DNA of 64,000 nt from Cunninghamia lanceolata. Taxonomy: Eukaryota > Streptophyta > Pinopsida > Cupressales > Cupressaceae. Of the stretch, positions 33,803 through 46,356 are shown piece by piece. The stretch's first letter is position 1. Each line of letters begins with the position of its first letter. The stretch covers positions 7,186,501 to 7,250,500 of the forward strand of contig BSBN01000334.1 of the NCBI GenBank assembly GCA_027924645.1, read 5' to 3'. The position numbers and the translations under genes were made by a program. The notes beneath the pieces were generated by a model, which saw nothing but the letters and a program-made list of their open reading frames with translations, made no database searches and was not told the DNA's origin.

Positions 33803-34062
33803 ATGACAAACCAATTAGAAGTAATTGTTCAAGAACTCCAATACATACGAGAGTAATTAGACTTCGATATCTTGCCCCAGGATCGTATAGCAGTTGCTCA
33901 AGAACTCCAAGTGATACAACAAGAAATGACAATCTTACAAGTTGAACAGGCCAGTACTAGCTACACCTTGCCCCGAAAGCATACATCATTTTCTCGTCTT
34001 CATGATACTTTGACAAGGCAAGCACCACCTCAAGTTGGAAAACATATACCACTCCATCTACT
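33803..34062 (+). pseudogene. gag: Element E gag, N-terminal piece before the copia insertion
   Basis: Starts at ATG 33,803 (MTNQLEVIVQELQYIRE) and has a TAA at 33,854; glutamine-rich helix-like text continues (AVAQELQVIQQEMTILQVEQ). The text runs into element F at 34,062 and resumes after 41,358 as a Ser/Pro/Thr-rich stretch in the same frame (TPSTSPPSPSPRTHG). That continuity supports one gene split by element F. Confidence 0.6.
34058..34062. repeat. Target site duplication of element F, left copy
   Basis: CTACT, found again exactly at 41,354-41,358. Confidence 0.85.
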
Positions 34063-35438
34063 TGTTGTAAGTATGAGCCTAACTAGTGTTGTCATTGATG
34101 TCAACATACTCCTATCATAGTGATGACAAGGATTGGCTGAGCTGTGTGGTAAGGATATTGAGAAAATTAGTCCTAATGAGGAACAGAGAAGAACAGTGAA
34201 GACAGTGAGCCAAATACCCTAGATAAGATGCAGATCAGAGGAAGCACTTCAAAGGGTTTGTAGATAAGTGTCTTAAGATGCTTCAGTAGAGATTTCAGAG
34301 GTTCGCATGAAGATCTGAAGAAGTTATGACCGCTTAAGTAAAACTGGTTCTGGCAGGTGTTCAGAGGTGACAAAGTGACATAGTTAGGTCCGGTGAGATC
34401 TAGAAAAGCAATATCTGACTATGCAGATTTGGTGGAGTGTTTAATAGGCCAATATGAATTGAAAACTCAATTAGATTATGGTCTGGAGGTCCGCAAGCAT
34501 CTATTCCATAATGACAGTGATGACAGACTATGTTCTTGAGCTTCCAGATAAAGGAGAGAAGGATTTCAGTAAGTAGATGTAGTATGGATGTTCTTGATGA
34601 TTCAGACAAGCCTGTGGATGTCTTTAGATTGTGTCCAGTTCATGTTGGGGGTCTACATTGAAGTTTGAGCTCGTGATTGAAGAATAACCTCCGGTGATGG
34701 TCTTCTTTTCAAGACAGGCCGACCGGATGAGTTACACATCCTGCGGATGATCTTGAAGATGTTATGTGAAGATTGCCATGTTTGTAGAAGAAGTTTGAAG
34801 TCTCTGATCTATGTGGCTGACAGTGTGTTGATCTGCGTGAAGTCTTTTGTAATAAGTCATGTTGTATTTATGTACTTGCTCTGTAATGTATGCTGACTTG
34901 GATGATAATTCCTAAGTTGATGTCTTGTATAAATAAGGAGTTGAAAAGTCATTTCAAAGTGTGTCTTGTGGGGATGAGAGTGTGGTAGAGAGAAGAGGAG
35001 TGAAAGGCAGAGAAGAAGTGTTGGGCCTAAATGGAACTGACTCAAGTATGGTGAAGATACTATTCTTCAGTTCAAGTATGTGATACTTATTATTCTATAG
35101 ATAGTGTGTCTCTTCTAGGCAGTGAGCCTCCTATGAGCAGTGTGCTCGGGTAGTGAGCCCTAATTGACATGTGCCATTTTGTTCTTTCTATTCTTCTAAT
35201 AGAGAATACAATCTTGGCTTAATCACCCCATGGTTTTTCCCTTAACCAGGTTTTCCACGTCAAAATCTTGGTGTCTTATGTGTTAATGTGTTTCAACTCT
35301 TGATTTAATGCATTATGTTTCCATGATTGATTTATTATTATGCTGCTAAATTACAAAGTGGATTTGAGTGTTTAATTGGAAGAAAGTTTTGGACAACTAA
35401 TTCACCTCCCCTCTCAGTTGTCTTCCTAAAATCTAATA
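34063..35438 (+). repeat. 5' LTR of element F
   Basis: Begins TGTTGTAAGTATGAG; its end AAATCTAATA corresponds to AAATCTAACA in the 3' copy. Contains a TATAAATA box at 34,928-34,935 that is conserved in the other LTR (40,843-40,850). Confidence 0.92.
34928..34935 (+). promoter_or_regulatory. TATA box of the element F LTR
   Basis: TATAAATA in a GTATAAATAAGGAG context, about 510 bp before the LTR end, unchanged in the 3' LTR despite overall divergence. A reasonable RNA polymerase II promoter of the element. Confidence 0.6.
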
Positions 35439-35440
35439 AT

Positions 35441-35456
35441 TAGTATCAGATCTAAG
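35441..35456 (+). other. Primer binding site of element F
   Basis: TAGTATCAGATCTAAG follows the 5' LTR and matches the initiator-Met primer site TGGTATCAGAGCTAAG at all but two positions. Confidence 0.75.
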
Positions 35457-35493
35457 TTCCTCTAAAAGAGGTTAACCGCTTGAGGAGATCCAG

Positions 35494-38400
35494 AATGTTG
35501 TCCTACAAGAATGATAGTCTGAGGTTTGATGGAACAAATTTTACTGTTTGGAAAAGTCACCTGCAATGTCACTTACAATTATGGGAACACAGTATTAGAC
35601 GATGGCCTCAAAGAAGTATACTCATCCACAAGGTGGGCCAAAATTAGTAGATGAAATTGCAGATGCTAAAAACAATCTGCAGACTACAGAATCTCTTTTA
35701 AGTGCCTTGTCTAACTTAGAGCTGACAAATGTTGTTGACCTACAAACTACTTTTGAGGTTTGGGAAAAACTGGAACTTCTGCATGAAGGAGACAAGTATG
35801 TTAAATGTGCCAAGCTATAGAGTCTGAAAGGAAAATTCAAAAATCTGAAGATGGGAGAAGATGAAAATATCACTACATTTATGCCAAAAGTAAATGAGCT
35901 TGTTTGTGGCATTAGATGTGCTAGTGGAGTCTTGGATGAAGATGAGATTGTTGACAGAGTTCTTAGATCCCTTCCTGATTCTTACAAATACAAGGTTGCT
36001 GCTATTGAAGAATTCAGATCTATTTTAGGTATCACAAGAGATCAATTGGTGGGTAAATTGGCTGCATTTGAATTGACTGAGGTTGGAGATGCCCCCCCAA
36101 GACTGAATCTGCATTCAAGGCTAGTGCTTCTGTTAAAGGAAAATAAATGTTTGATCCGGGAGAGAACTCTTCAAAGAAACTATCATGGTATGAGAAAGCA
36201 AGAAAAGACCTGGAAGAAGATGAAGTAGAAACTGCTCAACTTGAAGCCCTTATTGCTAAAAGGCTTCCAAGAGGATCTGGTAAGTATGAAGGAAAATTGC
36301 CTTTTAAATGTTTTAACTGCAATAAGATTGGTCATTTTGCCTCAAGGTGTTTTGAAAGATTTTCAAGGCCAAATCCTAATAGATCAAGGTTCCAGAAGAA
36401 TTGTTACTATGTTCATGAAGATGATGATAATGAAGGAGTAACAGATGATGAATCAGAGACAGGAAACAAATCTGGAAGTGACTGGGTGTTTATTGCCATC
36501 AAGGAAGAAGATCCAATGCCCTCTGAATCTGTCAATCATAAAATTGTAGAAAGAGCTCTGGCTGCCCAAGTTGAGGAAAAAGATGATTGGGTAATTGACA
36601 GTGGATGTTCTCACCATATGACAGGTGACAAAAATAAATTCATAGATTTGGAAAGGTATGAAGGAGGAGTGGTAAAATTTGGTGATAATTCTGCTGGCAG
36701 AATCAAAGGTAGAGGAACTATTTCTTTTGATGAAAAGAACAAATCCAGTAATGTATTATATGTTCAAGGCCTGAAGTACAATCTTCTCAGTGTTGAATAG
36801 TTGGTGGACAATGGCTATGATCTCCGATTCAAAAATGGAAAATGCAAGATCTTTGAAAGTTTCAGAACAGAGATTGCATCTGGTACTCAAACTAAAGGTA
36901 ACATCTTCCACTTGGTTGGTACTGGTAAAAGTTGCTTATTTATCCAAATTGATCAGAGTTGGTTGTGGCATAGGAGAATGTGTCATGTGAATTTTGATAA
37001 TATCATCAAGATAAGCAACACTCAGGCTGTAAGAGATCTTCCAAGATTGGTAAAACCTACCAATAGTTTGTGCAAGGAATGTCAGTTGGGTAAACAAAGC
37101 AGAATCTCATTCAAAAGCAAGGAACAATCTTCTACTAGATTATTAGATCTAGTTCATACTAACTTATGTGGTCCGACAAGAATCAGAAGTTTGCAAGGTG
37201 ATAGATACTTCATGCTATTGATAGATGACTACTCCCGGATGATGTGGGTGACTTTTCTGAAAGAAAAATTAGAAGCTCTTGAGAAATTCAAAATATTCAA
37301 AGCTATGGTAGAGAATGAAAGTGGATTAAAATTAAAATGTTTGAGGTCTGATAGAGGTGGCGAATTCACATCCGGTGAGTTCATAGAGTTCTGTGAGAAA
37401 CATGGAATAAAAAGACAGTTGTCTGCTCCTAGGACTCCACAACATAATGGAGTAGTGGAGAGAAAGAACTAGACCATCCAGGGAGCATCTAGAACCATGA
37501 TGATGGAAGTGAATATTCCTCAAATCTATTGGAGAGAAGCTGTAAGCACTGCAGTATATACTCTCAATCAAGTACAAATCAGAAGCAATACCAGTAAGAC
37601 TCCTTATGAACTTTGGTTTGGCATCACTCCCACTATGAGATATTTTAGAGTTTTTGGTAGCAAATGTTACATTAAGAGAGATGAAGATTTAGGCAAATTT
37701 AATGCTAGAAGTGATGAAGGAATTTTCTTGGGTTATTCTACTCAAAGCAAAGCATACCGGTGTTATAACAAGAGATTGAGGAAGATTATAGAAAGTACAA
37801 ATGTGAAGGTTGATGAAGGGATTGAAAAACCCTCAAGGTTTTATGAATGTGATGAAGATGATCAGAATGATGTTTTGATCCAAGGAGTCCAAGCTCCCTC
37901 TAAAATTCAAATTCAAACTAATCTGATAAATTAGGAAGAAGAGATAAGTTTGATTGAACTTGTTCAAGATTTAGAAGTGCAAGAAACTCCCAAAGTTCCT
38001 AGGTATGTAAGACTGAATCACTCTGAAGATCAGATTATAGGTGATAAAAGAAAAGGTGTACAAACAAGAAGAAGGATTGCTCAAAATTCAGAAGAGTATT
38101 GTCTGATTTCAAAGATTGAACCTAAGACAGTGAATGAAGCTTGCAATGATGAAAACTGGACTAAAGCAATGGAGGAAGAGCTTATGCAAATTGAGAAAAA
38201 TCACACTTGGGATCTTGTTCCCAGGCCTAAAAGCAAGAATGTGATTGGAACCAAATGGGTCTTCCAGAACAAGCTAAATGAAGATGGTGAAGTAGTCAGA
38301 AACAAAGCTAGATTGGTCTACAAGGGTTACTCCCAAGTAGAAGGAGTTGATTTTGATGAAAATTTTGCTCTGGTGGCTAGAATTGAATTAGTCATATTAT

Positions 38401-39650
38401 TTCTTGCTTTTGTTGCCTTCAAGTATTTCAAAGTATATCAGATGGATGTCAAATTTGCCTTCCTGAATGGTGACTTAGAAGAAGTATACATTAAACAACC
38501 GGATGGAATTCATTTGTCTGATCATGGTGATATGGTCTGCAAGTTGAAGAAAGCACTGTATGGATTGAAGCAAGCCCCAAGAGCCTAGTATGAAAGATTG
38601 GATAAGCATCTTCTGAAGATTGGTTTCAACAAAGGTACTGCTGATAGTAATTTGTATTTCAAAATTGATCATGACAATATCTTGATTGTTGAGGTGTTTG
38701 TTGATGATATCATTTTTTGAGGAAGAGATAGTATGTGCAAAACCTTTCCAAATCAAATGAAAAGTGAATTTGAGATGTCCATGTTTGGAGACATGAATTT
38801 CTTCTTGGTTCTATAAATCTCTCAAACAAAGAAAGGAATCTTCATTTCTCAGACCAAATATGTGAAAGAATTGTTGAAGAAATTTGGGATGGAAGACTCA
38901 AAACCAATGAATACTCCCATGGCAACCAGATGCAAATTGAGCAAAGATGATGACCCTCCTAAGACTGATAAGAAAAAATACAGATCAATGATTAGAGGAT
39001 TATTGTATCTCACTCAAACTAGACCTGACATTATGAATGTTGTTGGTCTTCTTGCTAGATTCCAAGCTGATCCTAGAGAATCTTATGTCATGACAATCAA
39101 AATAATTTTTAGATATTTGAAAGGGACAGTTGAGTATGGGTTGTGGTATCCTAGAGATCATAATTTTTCTCTTCATGCATATACTGATGCGGATTGGGCA
39201 AGAGATGTGGATGACTGGAAGAGTACCAGTGGTGGAGCATTCTTTTTGGGGAAGAGATTGGTTTCTTGGTTGAGCAAGAAACAAGAGGCAATATCTCTGT
39301 CTACTACAGAAGCAGAATATATTGCAGCAGCAGGTAGTTGCACTCAAGTTTTGTGGATGAAGCAAATGTTAAGAGACACAAGAGTAGAGTATAAGGAGCC
39401 TATCACAATCTTTTATGATAAATCAAGTGTAATAAATATATCTAAGAATCTGGTGTTGCATTCAAAAACTAAACATATATCCATCGAGTTTCACTTTTTG
39501 AGACAGCAAGTGAACAAGAATGAAGTCAGATTAGAGTTTGTGCCTTCCAAGGATCAAATTGCAGATATCTTTACCAAACCTCTACCTAAGGACTCTTTTG
39601 AGTATCTCAGGGAGAAGTTAGGGGTTATTACCCCTCCGGTGATGAACTAA
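35494..39650 (+). pseudogene. gag-pol: Element F gag-pol polyprotein (Ty1/copia)
   Basis: Starts MLSYKNDSLRFDGTNFTVWK at 35,494. Gag of the UBN2 type follows (TTFEVWEKLELLHEGDKYVK; LRSLPDSYKYKVAAIEE), then a CCHC knuckle (CFNCNKIGHFASRC, about 36,309), protease (WVIDSGCSHHMTGD, about 36,588), the GAG-pre-integrase region (LWHRRMCH, about 36,964), integrase core (LRSDRGGEFTSGEF, about 37,345; PQHNGVVERKN, about 37,437), RT ([20 protein letters not shown], about 38,260; VFVDDIIF, about 38,695) and RNase H (YTDADWARDVDDWKSTSG, about 39,180; STTEAEYIAAA) to the TAA at 39,650. Integrase before RT marks copia. Breaks: frameshifts near 35,590 and 36,100-36,150, and stops at about 35,818, 36,798, 37,470, 37,932, 38,586, 38,718 and 38,815. 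Lineage not assigned, perhaps near Tork. Confidence 0.95.
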
Positions 39651-39976
39651 GGTTCACTGATGTGCATCAGTCTGGTGATATCACAGTCATATCTTGTAGT
39701 CCGGATTGATGTTTGGGAAGCTGCTACTTAGGGGGAGTAGCTAATATGATTCTGAAGTATTGCAAGTATGTGCCCTTTGCCATTGATGTCAAAGGGGGAG
39801 AGAAGACATGTGAAAAATAAGTGGTTTCTGATCAAAGGGAGAGTAGTAAAGGAAGAGAAGACATGTGAATGGTTGTTGCTGATAGGGGGAGTTGCGACAG
39901 TATGGAGAAGTTCTTGTCTTGATGGTTAAAACAATTTTTCACATCATATGTTGCCATCAATGACAAAGCAGAAGAT
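39651..39976 (+). other. Element F 3' untranslated region
   Basis: Non-coding 326 bp with three GGGGGAG purine tracts (about 39,731, 39,795, 39,885). The tract directly before the 3' LTR is weak (AAAGCAGAAGAT), so which one primes plus-strand synthesis is unclear. Confidence 0.6.
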
Positions 39977-41353
39977 TGTTGCAAGTATGAGCCTACTCGG
40001 TGTTGTCATTGATGTCAACATACTCCTATCATAGTTATAACAAGGATTGGATGATCTGTGTACTAAGGATATTGAGAAAATTAGTCCTAATCAGGCACAG
40101 AGAAGAACAGTGAAGACAGTGAGCCAAAGATCCTAGATAAGATGCAGATCAGAGGATGTGGTTCAAATGGTTTGTAGATAATTGTCTTAAGATGCTCCAA
40201 TAGAGATTTCAGAGGTCCGCATGAAGATCTGAAGAAGTTATGACTGCTTAAGTAAAATTGGTTCTGACAGGTGTTTAGAGGTGACAGAGTGACACAGTTA
40301 GGTCCGGTGAGATCTAGAAAAGCAATATCTTACTATGCAGATTTGGTGGAGTGTTTAATAGGCCAATATGAATTGACAACTCAATTAGATCATGGTTTAG
40401 AGGACCGTAAGCATCTATTCCATTATGACAGTGATGACATATTGTGTTCTTGAGGTTCCGGATGAAGGAGAGAAGGATTTCAGTAAGCAGATGTAGTATG
40501 GATGTTCTTGATGATTCACACAAGCCTATGGATGTCTTTGGATTGTGTCCAGTTTGTGTTAGGAGTCCACATTGAAGTTTGAGCTCGTGATTGAAGAATA
40601 ACCTCTGGATGATGGTGTTCTTTTCAAGACAGGCTGACCGGATGAGTTACACATCCTATGGATGATCTTGAAGATGTTATGTGAAGATTGGCATGTTTCT
40701 AGAAGAAGATGGAAGTCTTAGATCTGTGTGCCTAACAGTGTGTTGATCCACATGAAGTCTTTTGTAATAAGTCATCTTGTATTTATGTACTTGCTCTCTA
40801 ATGTATGCCAACTTGGATGATAATTCCTAAGTCGATGTCTTGTATAAATAAGGAGTTGTAAAGTCATTTCAAAGTGTGTCTTGTGGGGACGAGAGTGTGG
40901 TAGAGAGAAGAGGAGTGAAAGGTAGAGCAGAAGTATTGGGCCTAAATGGAACTGACTCAAGCATGGTGAAGATGCCATTCTTCAGCTCAAGTATGTGATA
41001 CTCATTATTTTGTAGACAGTGTGTCTCTTGTAGGCAGTGAGTCTCCTGTGAGGAGCATGCTCAGGTAGTGATCCCTAATTGGCATGTGCCATTTTGTTCT
41101 TTCTATTCTTCTAACAGAGAATACAATCTTGGTTTAATCACCCCGTGGTTTTTCCCTTAACTGGGTTTTCCACGTCAAAATCTTGGTGTCTTATGTGTTA
41201 ATGTGTTTCAACTCTTTATTTAATGCATTATATTTCCATGATTGATTTATTATTATGCTTATGAATTACAAAGTGTTTAAGTGTTTAATTGGAAGAAAGT
41301 TTTGGACAACTAATTCACCCCCTCGCTCTCAGTTGTCTGCCTAAAATCTAACA
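39977..41353 (+). repeat. 3' LTR of element F
   Basis: Begins TGTTGCAAGTATGAG and ends ATCTAACA, directly followed by the CTACT duplication at 41,354-41,358. Confidence 0.92.
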
Positions 41354-42990
41354 CTACTAGTCCTCCTTCACCATCTCCTAGAACACATGGCCCAAAGAAT
41401 ACTAATCCTACCATGGAGAACTCAAAATCCACTCATCCATTACCTCACTCCTCTACTTATGCACCTACCAATGATGTGATCTGAGGGCTACTAGATGAAA
41501 ATCAACCATATCCCCAAACTCTAGTCCTTGACCTTATCAAATAACCTTCAAGCATGTCCATTACTCTAACCTCGTCATGTCACCTGCAACCCCTTGAACA
41601 TATTGAAGAACCTCCTACCATGCACCAAAGTCAAGCTCTGTCACACCTTCATGTTGTTGAGCAAGACCCTATCCAAGAGTCTTCTACCTCAACTTCAATT
41701 CAAGCACATCAAGAGTTATGTGAAGAGCACACTTTAGAACATGTGGAAACATCAACCCCCTTTCTAAATCAAGATCAAAGCACTCCCATCCGACCCTTAC
41801 ATAACCTTTATCTTTTTAATGATCCTATACCTATACATGAGCAAGAAATCCAATTTCAAACCATTCATAACCTATATCTCTTTTATGATCAAGATACTAC
41901 CTTTGATGAAGAAGCTATCCATGAGCAACTTGAACCTATACATGAGCAAGGGATCCAATTCCAACATCTCCATAGCCTATATCTTCTCTATGATCAAGAT
42001 ATTATCATTGATAAAGAACCTATGCATGAGCACTTTGATCCCATCTACGATCACAAGCCTATTTATGATCAAGCAAACCATGATGATCCTCTAAGTCCAC
42101 TTTATGCGTTCCATGGTCCTAAGCTTATAACCCCATCTAGTCCCCTCCAAGATCCAACAATTTGTACTTCCCTTAATGAGACACTTGCCTCCCAAGAAAG
42201 CATAGAAGATCAAACCAATAATACTCCTCCGCCATCCATTATCGACCATGTTGCAAATCCCCCACCACATATCCTTGGGCTTACCACCTTCATTCATGAG
42301 TGTTCCTCCTTAAAATACCAGCAACCATTATCCTCTATTGTACCTTCTCCATCTAATAAGGAACTCATGTCTAGTGTTCCACCTATACATAATCCCGTTG
42401 TCCACCGCATACTCCAACATATTAGCTATCAAGGTAAAGGCTTAGGCCTTCATGAACAAGGTATTTTGGAGCCCGTCCATGTCAATGTTCATCCTTATTA
42501 TGGAAGCTATTGGCCAACAAAAAAATCACCCTACCACCAACAAGCGATTATGAACCCCAAATTAAACCTCACTATTGGAAAGACACCGACTTTTGTGAGT
42601 ATCTTATGGGAAGATGACATACAACCAACAATTGTATCCACCTCAAACATGTTATCCAAGACATTCTTGACCAAACTCAAGGAGGGGCTCAACAACATAC
42701 TACTAACGAGATGCACGTGGCTTACAAGGATCCACTTCTCAATCATGATAGGCCATATAACAACAACAACGACAATGGCAACAACAACAACAACAACAAC
42801 AACAATGGCAACAATGGTAACAACACTGACAATAACAACAACTGCAATAGGAAAATTTAGAATAATGAGAATAGTAATGCTAATTACGTACATGTGCCAT
42901 TCAATTATACCATCAATTGCATATCAAATCATGTCCCAGAAATCAATGTGGTGACGTCTACCTGACAATCAAGACCCAAGAAAATTGATT
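41354..42990 (+). pseudogene. gag: Element E gag, main part, with a G-patch-like motif and polyasparagine tract
   Basis: Resumes the E coding region after element F. A long open stretch from 41,554 (466 codons) is rich in repeated, aromatic-spaced text such as HNLYLFYDQDTTFDEE and HSLYLLYDQDIIIDKE, an imperfect internal repeat of about 40 residues (41,800-42,080). At about 42,403-42,480 is HISYQGKGLGLHEQGILEPV, which fits the G-patch pattern (aromatic, G-x-G-LG, Gly, Pro). Near 42,600-42,700 the sense frame shifts; the next frame reads QQHTTNEMHVAYKDPL and then a polyasparagine run encoded by AAC repeats (42,757-42,845). I do not recognise a canonical gag fold or zinc knuckle. Function as nucleocapsid/gag is inferred from position. 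Confidence 0.6.
42757..42845 (+). repeat. AAC-rich trinucleotide tract (polyasparagine)
   Basis: Runs of (AAC)n with a few GGC, GAC and ATG codons; in the sense frame it codes for a broken Asn run. On the other strand it appears as polyvaline, which is a shadow. Confidence 0.85.
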
Positions 42991-42999
42991 GTGGCATCA

Positions 43000-43850
43000 T
43001 CACCCGCAGTGGTAGAGTCATGTTGAATACCCTCCCTCCAAGTTCATCACCTTCTTAGTCCAATCTCCATCAGTATAGTGTCCTAGACCAACTACGACAG
43101 ACTCCTGCCCACATTTCTATCCTAGAGTTGTTGCATCTATCTCCTTCCCATAGAGAGATTCTCAATAAATCCTTAGTGGAAAAGATAGTACCCATGAACT
43201 TGGCCCAAGAGAAGTTCCAAGCCATGGTGGGAAATCTCACTTCCTCTAGTACCATATCATTCATCGAGCAAGACGACCTCTCAGTGTCACAACCTCATAA
43301 CACCCCCTTACATATCGTCGCATTCATCCACAAACATCGCATCAAGTGGGTTCTTATTGATGGGGGTGCCGGTTTAAATGTTTGCATGTTGAAGCTAGTC
43401 CTTGCATTGGGGTTCTCTGAAAATGCAGTTGATCCAAGGAAGAAGATTACTACCAAAGCCTATGATGAAGAGGAGAGGACCACCAAAGGAACAGTGGTTC
43501 TACCTATACAGATTGGACCAGTTATTAAGTAGGTTGTTTGCCAAGTCCTTGATAGAGAGCTAGCCTACAACATCCTTCTAGGCAGACTGTGGATTCACGC
43601 CATGAAGGATGTTCCCTCTACTTATAAACAATGCATAAAGTTCCCCCACAATGGCAAACAGGTAACCATCCAAGGTGACCCTGATCCCTTCCAACATTGC
43701 AATACCATCCACTCCAAGCCAGATTGCATCATCCCTAACAATAGAGCCTATACATCCCCTATCCCACATCCAGACCATACCTCTAAAGCCTCCTCATCCA
43801 TGCCTAAAGAGAAGAGGATCATTATCAAAGAGTCAGGAGTAGGGGAATAG
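43000..43850 (+). pseudogene. pro: Element E aspartic protease region
   Basis: After the phrase CGIITRSGRVM (about 42,985), readable sequence leads to the protease: HRIKWVLIDGGAGLNVCML at about 43,340-43,395, with D-G-G-A in place of the common D-S/T-G-A, as I expect for Tat-group proteases. It continues to [23 protein letters not shown] (about 43,555-43,620), which is the conserved ILGRxW(I/L) end of retroelement proteases. A TAG at 43,530 and a stop at 43,850 interrupt it. The enzyme would cleave the gag-pol polyprotein in the virus-like particle. Confidence 0.8.
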
Positions 43851-44029
43851 TCCATAGGGCACAGCCTCAATTTGACCACAATGCCCTTATCTCCAAAATC
43901 TTTTGGCTGACCCAAACATTTTCCAAAGCTATCTGCTCCTCCTACACCTCCCACAGCTCCCTTTGTCAAATGGGGGACCCTATCCGATGAAACTGAGTAG
44001 ATAGATGTCTTATCCTAGCTCTACATAGA

Positions 44030-44627
44030 AGAACTAGACACACCACAAGAACCACCGAGGCTCCCTACTGAACTCTATGGGCATGGTGGGACTATCTTGT
44101 GTAGGATGGGCTACGAAGGACAAGGCCCTATCGGTCTAAGAAAGGAAGGCATAGTGGAACCCATCCAACCCTCTTCATCCTCGCTAACAAGAAATACAAG
44201 AGGACTAGGCTTCCAAGACAAAGGCAAGGCTAAGACAAATGCTTGCTTTGTAGAACAGATTCATGCACTCCAAGATGACAATGATACTGATTCCAATGAG
44301 TATGAGTGGGAAGAACTCACAGAACACTCCTATGAGGACAAGGGAGTGGATACCATTCAAACCTATAGCCCCTACTGTGAGGGACAAATGATGATGCAAA
44401 GACCATTAGAGTCTGATTTGCCTATTCTTGAGAGTATGACCTTCGAGGAAGGTTCAAGTTCTATCGTGATAAACAATTTGGAGGAAAGTACCATCCGGAC
44501 TCTACACCTACCAATACTCCTCACATATCCATTCAACATATCAATAAATCAGCTCTATCCTCTGAGTCCCTTCCCCTTATGCATATCGAGCTTATTGACT
44601 GGGATCTACGAGGCACCCCTCAATTAG
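44030..44627 (+). pseudogene. Element E G-patch-like domain after the protease
   Basis: CRMGYEGQGPIGLRKEGIVE at about 44,100-44,160 closely matches the G-patch consensus (hydrophobic-G-hydrophobic-x-G-x-G-x-G, later Gly-hydrophobic, Pro), followed by Ser-rich linker and RGLGFQDKGKAK. G-patch domains bind RNA or stimulate helicases, and one lies at the protease C-terminus in betaretroviruses. Here the position after the protease is the same. An acidic linker follows to about 44,600, where the frame changes to the RT-containing one. Confidence 0.7.
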
Positions 44628-46356
44628 ACATGTTCCAAAATGATGATGCCTACATAGACTACATGGAACTTAGGGACCACCTACCCCAAGGAGATCATAA
44701 TGTTGGCTTCGCTATTAAACTAAATACTGTGGCTTATTTCAGAGAGGGTGCTAAGCCTTCTAGTCACAAAAATATCAAAATCAAAACTAGATCTGATGGT
44801 GAAAACCACTCTGCAGCAGTATCAGATCCTAAAATAGTAAAAAGAAAGGACACATTCGACAGTGAAAACCCAACTGTGGCACCTGATGATGGAAGGCTTG
44901 ACACTCTCCTCGATGACATGCACCAGGAGGAGTCTCAAATTGTTGTGGAACCTACAGAGCTAGTCAACATTGGAATAGAGGAAGAGCCTAAGGTTATCTA
45001 CTTTGCAAAATCTCTTACTCCACCAAAAAAGACCAAGTTTATACTATTCTTCAAGAAAAAGTGGGGCAACTTTGCTTGGTCATACACAGACATGCCTGGT
45101 CTAGATCCAAACATGATCCTGCATAATCTTCCAATGGATCCAGGTGTGAAGCCAGTCAAACAAAAGCTTAGAAAGATGCATCCGCACATAGCACTATTGG
45201 TCAAAGAACAACTCAAGAAGTTGTTGGATGTGGGGTTTATCAGAGCAATAGACTATCCGAAATGGATATCCAACATTGTACCAGTGTCTAAACTAGATGA
45301 CAGAGTCTGGTTATGCAATGATTTTAGAGATCTAAACAAAGCTTGCTGCAAGGATGACTTTCCATTGCCCAACATAGATATCATTGTTGACTTAATAGAA
45401 GGGCATACCATGTTGTCTCTCATGGATGGCTTCTCTGGATACAATCGGATTAAGCTAGCACCTGAAGATCAGCACAAGACAGCTTTCACTTCTCCATGGG
45501 GTACTTTTTGCTACAATGTCATGCCATTTGGGCTAAAGAACGCTGGGGCAACATATCAACGAGCCATGACCACCATATTCCATGACATGATGCATGTAAC
45601 AATGGAAGATTATGTAGATGATATCCTTGTAAAATCACTCACAAGAGAATCACACCTAGATATATTAGACAATGTCTTCCAAAGACTAGAGAAATTCAAA
45701 GTCAGACTGAACCCAAAGAAGTGTGTGTTTGGAGTCACCTTAGGCAAACTCCTAGGTTTTATTGTGTCATCTAATGGAATAGAGGTGGACCCTGCTAAGG
45801 TCAATGCTATTATGGAAATGTCGCCACCTAAGAATATAACTCAACTGAGATCCCTACAAGGCAAGCTACAGTCTATCAGGAGGTTCATATCATAGCTAGC
45901 AAACAAGTGCTAGCCATTCATCCATCTCTTACATAAGAACATTCCATTGCGATGGGATGAGAAGTGTGAAGAAGCATTCAACAAATTGAAGGAGTACCTT
46001 GTGAACCCACCTATTCTCATGCCACCTATCTAAGGCAAGCCTCTACTACTCTACATATCTGCTACGCCAATAGCTCTTAGGGCCCTACTAGCACAACATG
46101 ATTATGAAAACAAGGAAAGGGCCATATACTATATCAGTCGCACACTAGTAGGCTATGAACTATATTACTCCCAGATAGAAGGTTATAGCAAAGATTGATC
46201 CACTCAAGTATCTACTAAGCAAAGCAGCTCTTACAGGTCTCCTAGCTAAATGGGTCATGCTATTAAGTGAGTACGACATTGAATATGTAGAACACAAAGC
46301 AATCAAAGGGTAGATCATTACAGATCAACTAGCAGAGGCCCCATTCCAGGACAATA
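44579..46356 (+). pseudogene. pol: Element E reverse transcriptase and first RNase H
   Basis: An open stretch of 438 codons (44,579-45,895) holds an acidic N-terminal linker, then the RT: WSYTDMPGLDPNMILHNLPM (about 45,080), WLCNDFRDLNKACCKDDFPL (about 45,308), MPFGLKNAGATYQRAM (about 45,520), and the catalytic box EDYVDDILVKS (about 45,605-45,640) intact. The RT connection follows, broken by TAG at 45,893 where related proteins have Gln. A gypsy-type RNase H remnant runs on (KPLLLYISATPIALRALLAQ, about 46,035; YYSQIEGYSKD, about 46,165) with TAA at 46,030 for a Gln. The region stops at element G (46,356), whose insertion splits …TDQLAEAPFQDN from TPMTFEFPDE. Confidence 0.92.
46352..46356. 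repeat. Target site duplication of element G, left copy
   Basis: CAATA, repeated exactly at 61,519-61,523. Removing element G with one copy joins the E reading frame (EAPFQDN to TPMTFEF). Confidence 0.92.

Larger units (their letters stand above)
34063..41353 (+). mobile_element. Element F: Ty1/copia retrotransposon, 7.3 kb
   Basis: Complete structure: LTRs of about 1376 bp at 34,063-35,438 and 39,977-41,353, a primer site next to the left LTR, a gag-pol region in copia order (gag, protease, integrase, RT, RNase H) and the exact duplication CTACT. LTR copies differ by about 7-9% in the parts compared. It lies in the gag region of element E, same strand. Confidence 0.95.

Noticed and set aside
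42531..42893. Polyvaline membrane-like protein on the minus strand
   Set aside because: It is the complement of the AAC-rich polyasparagine tract in element E gag.
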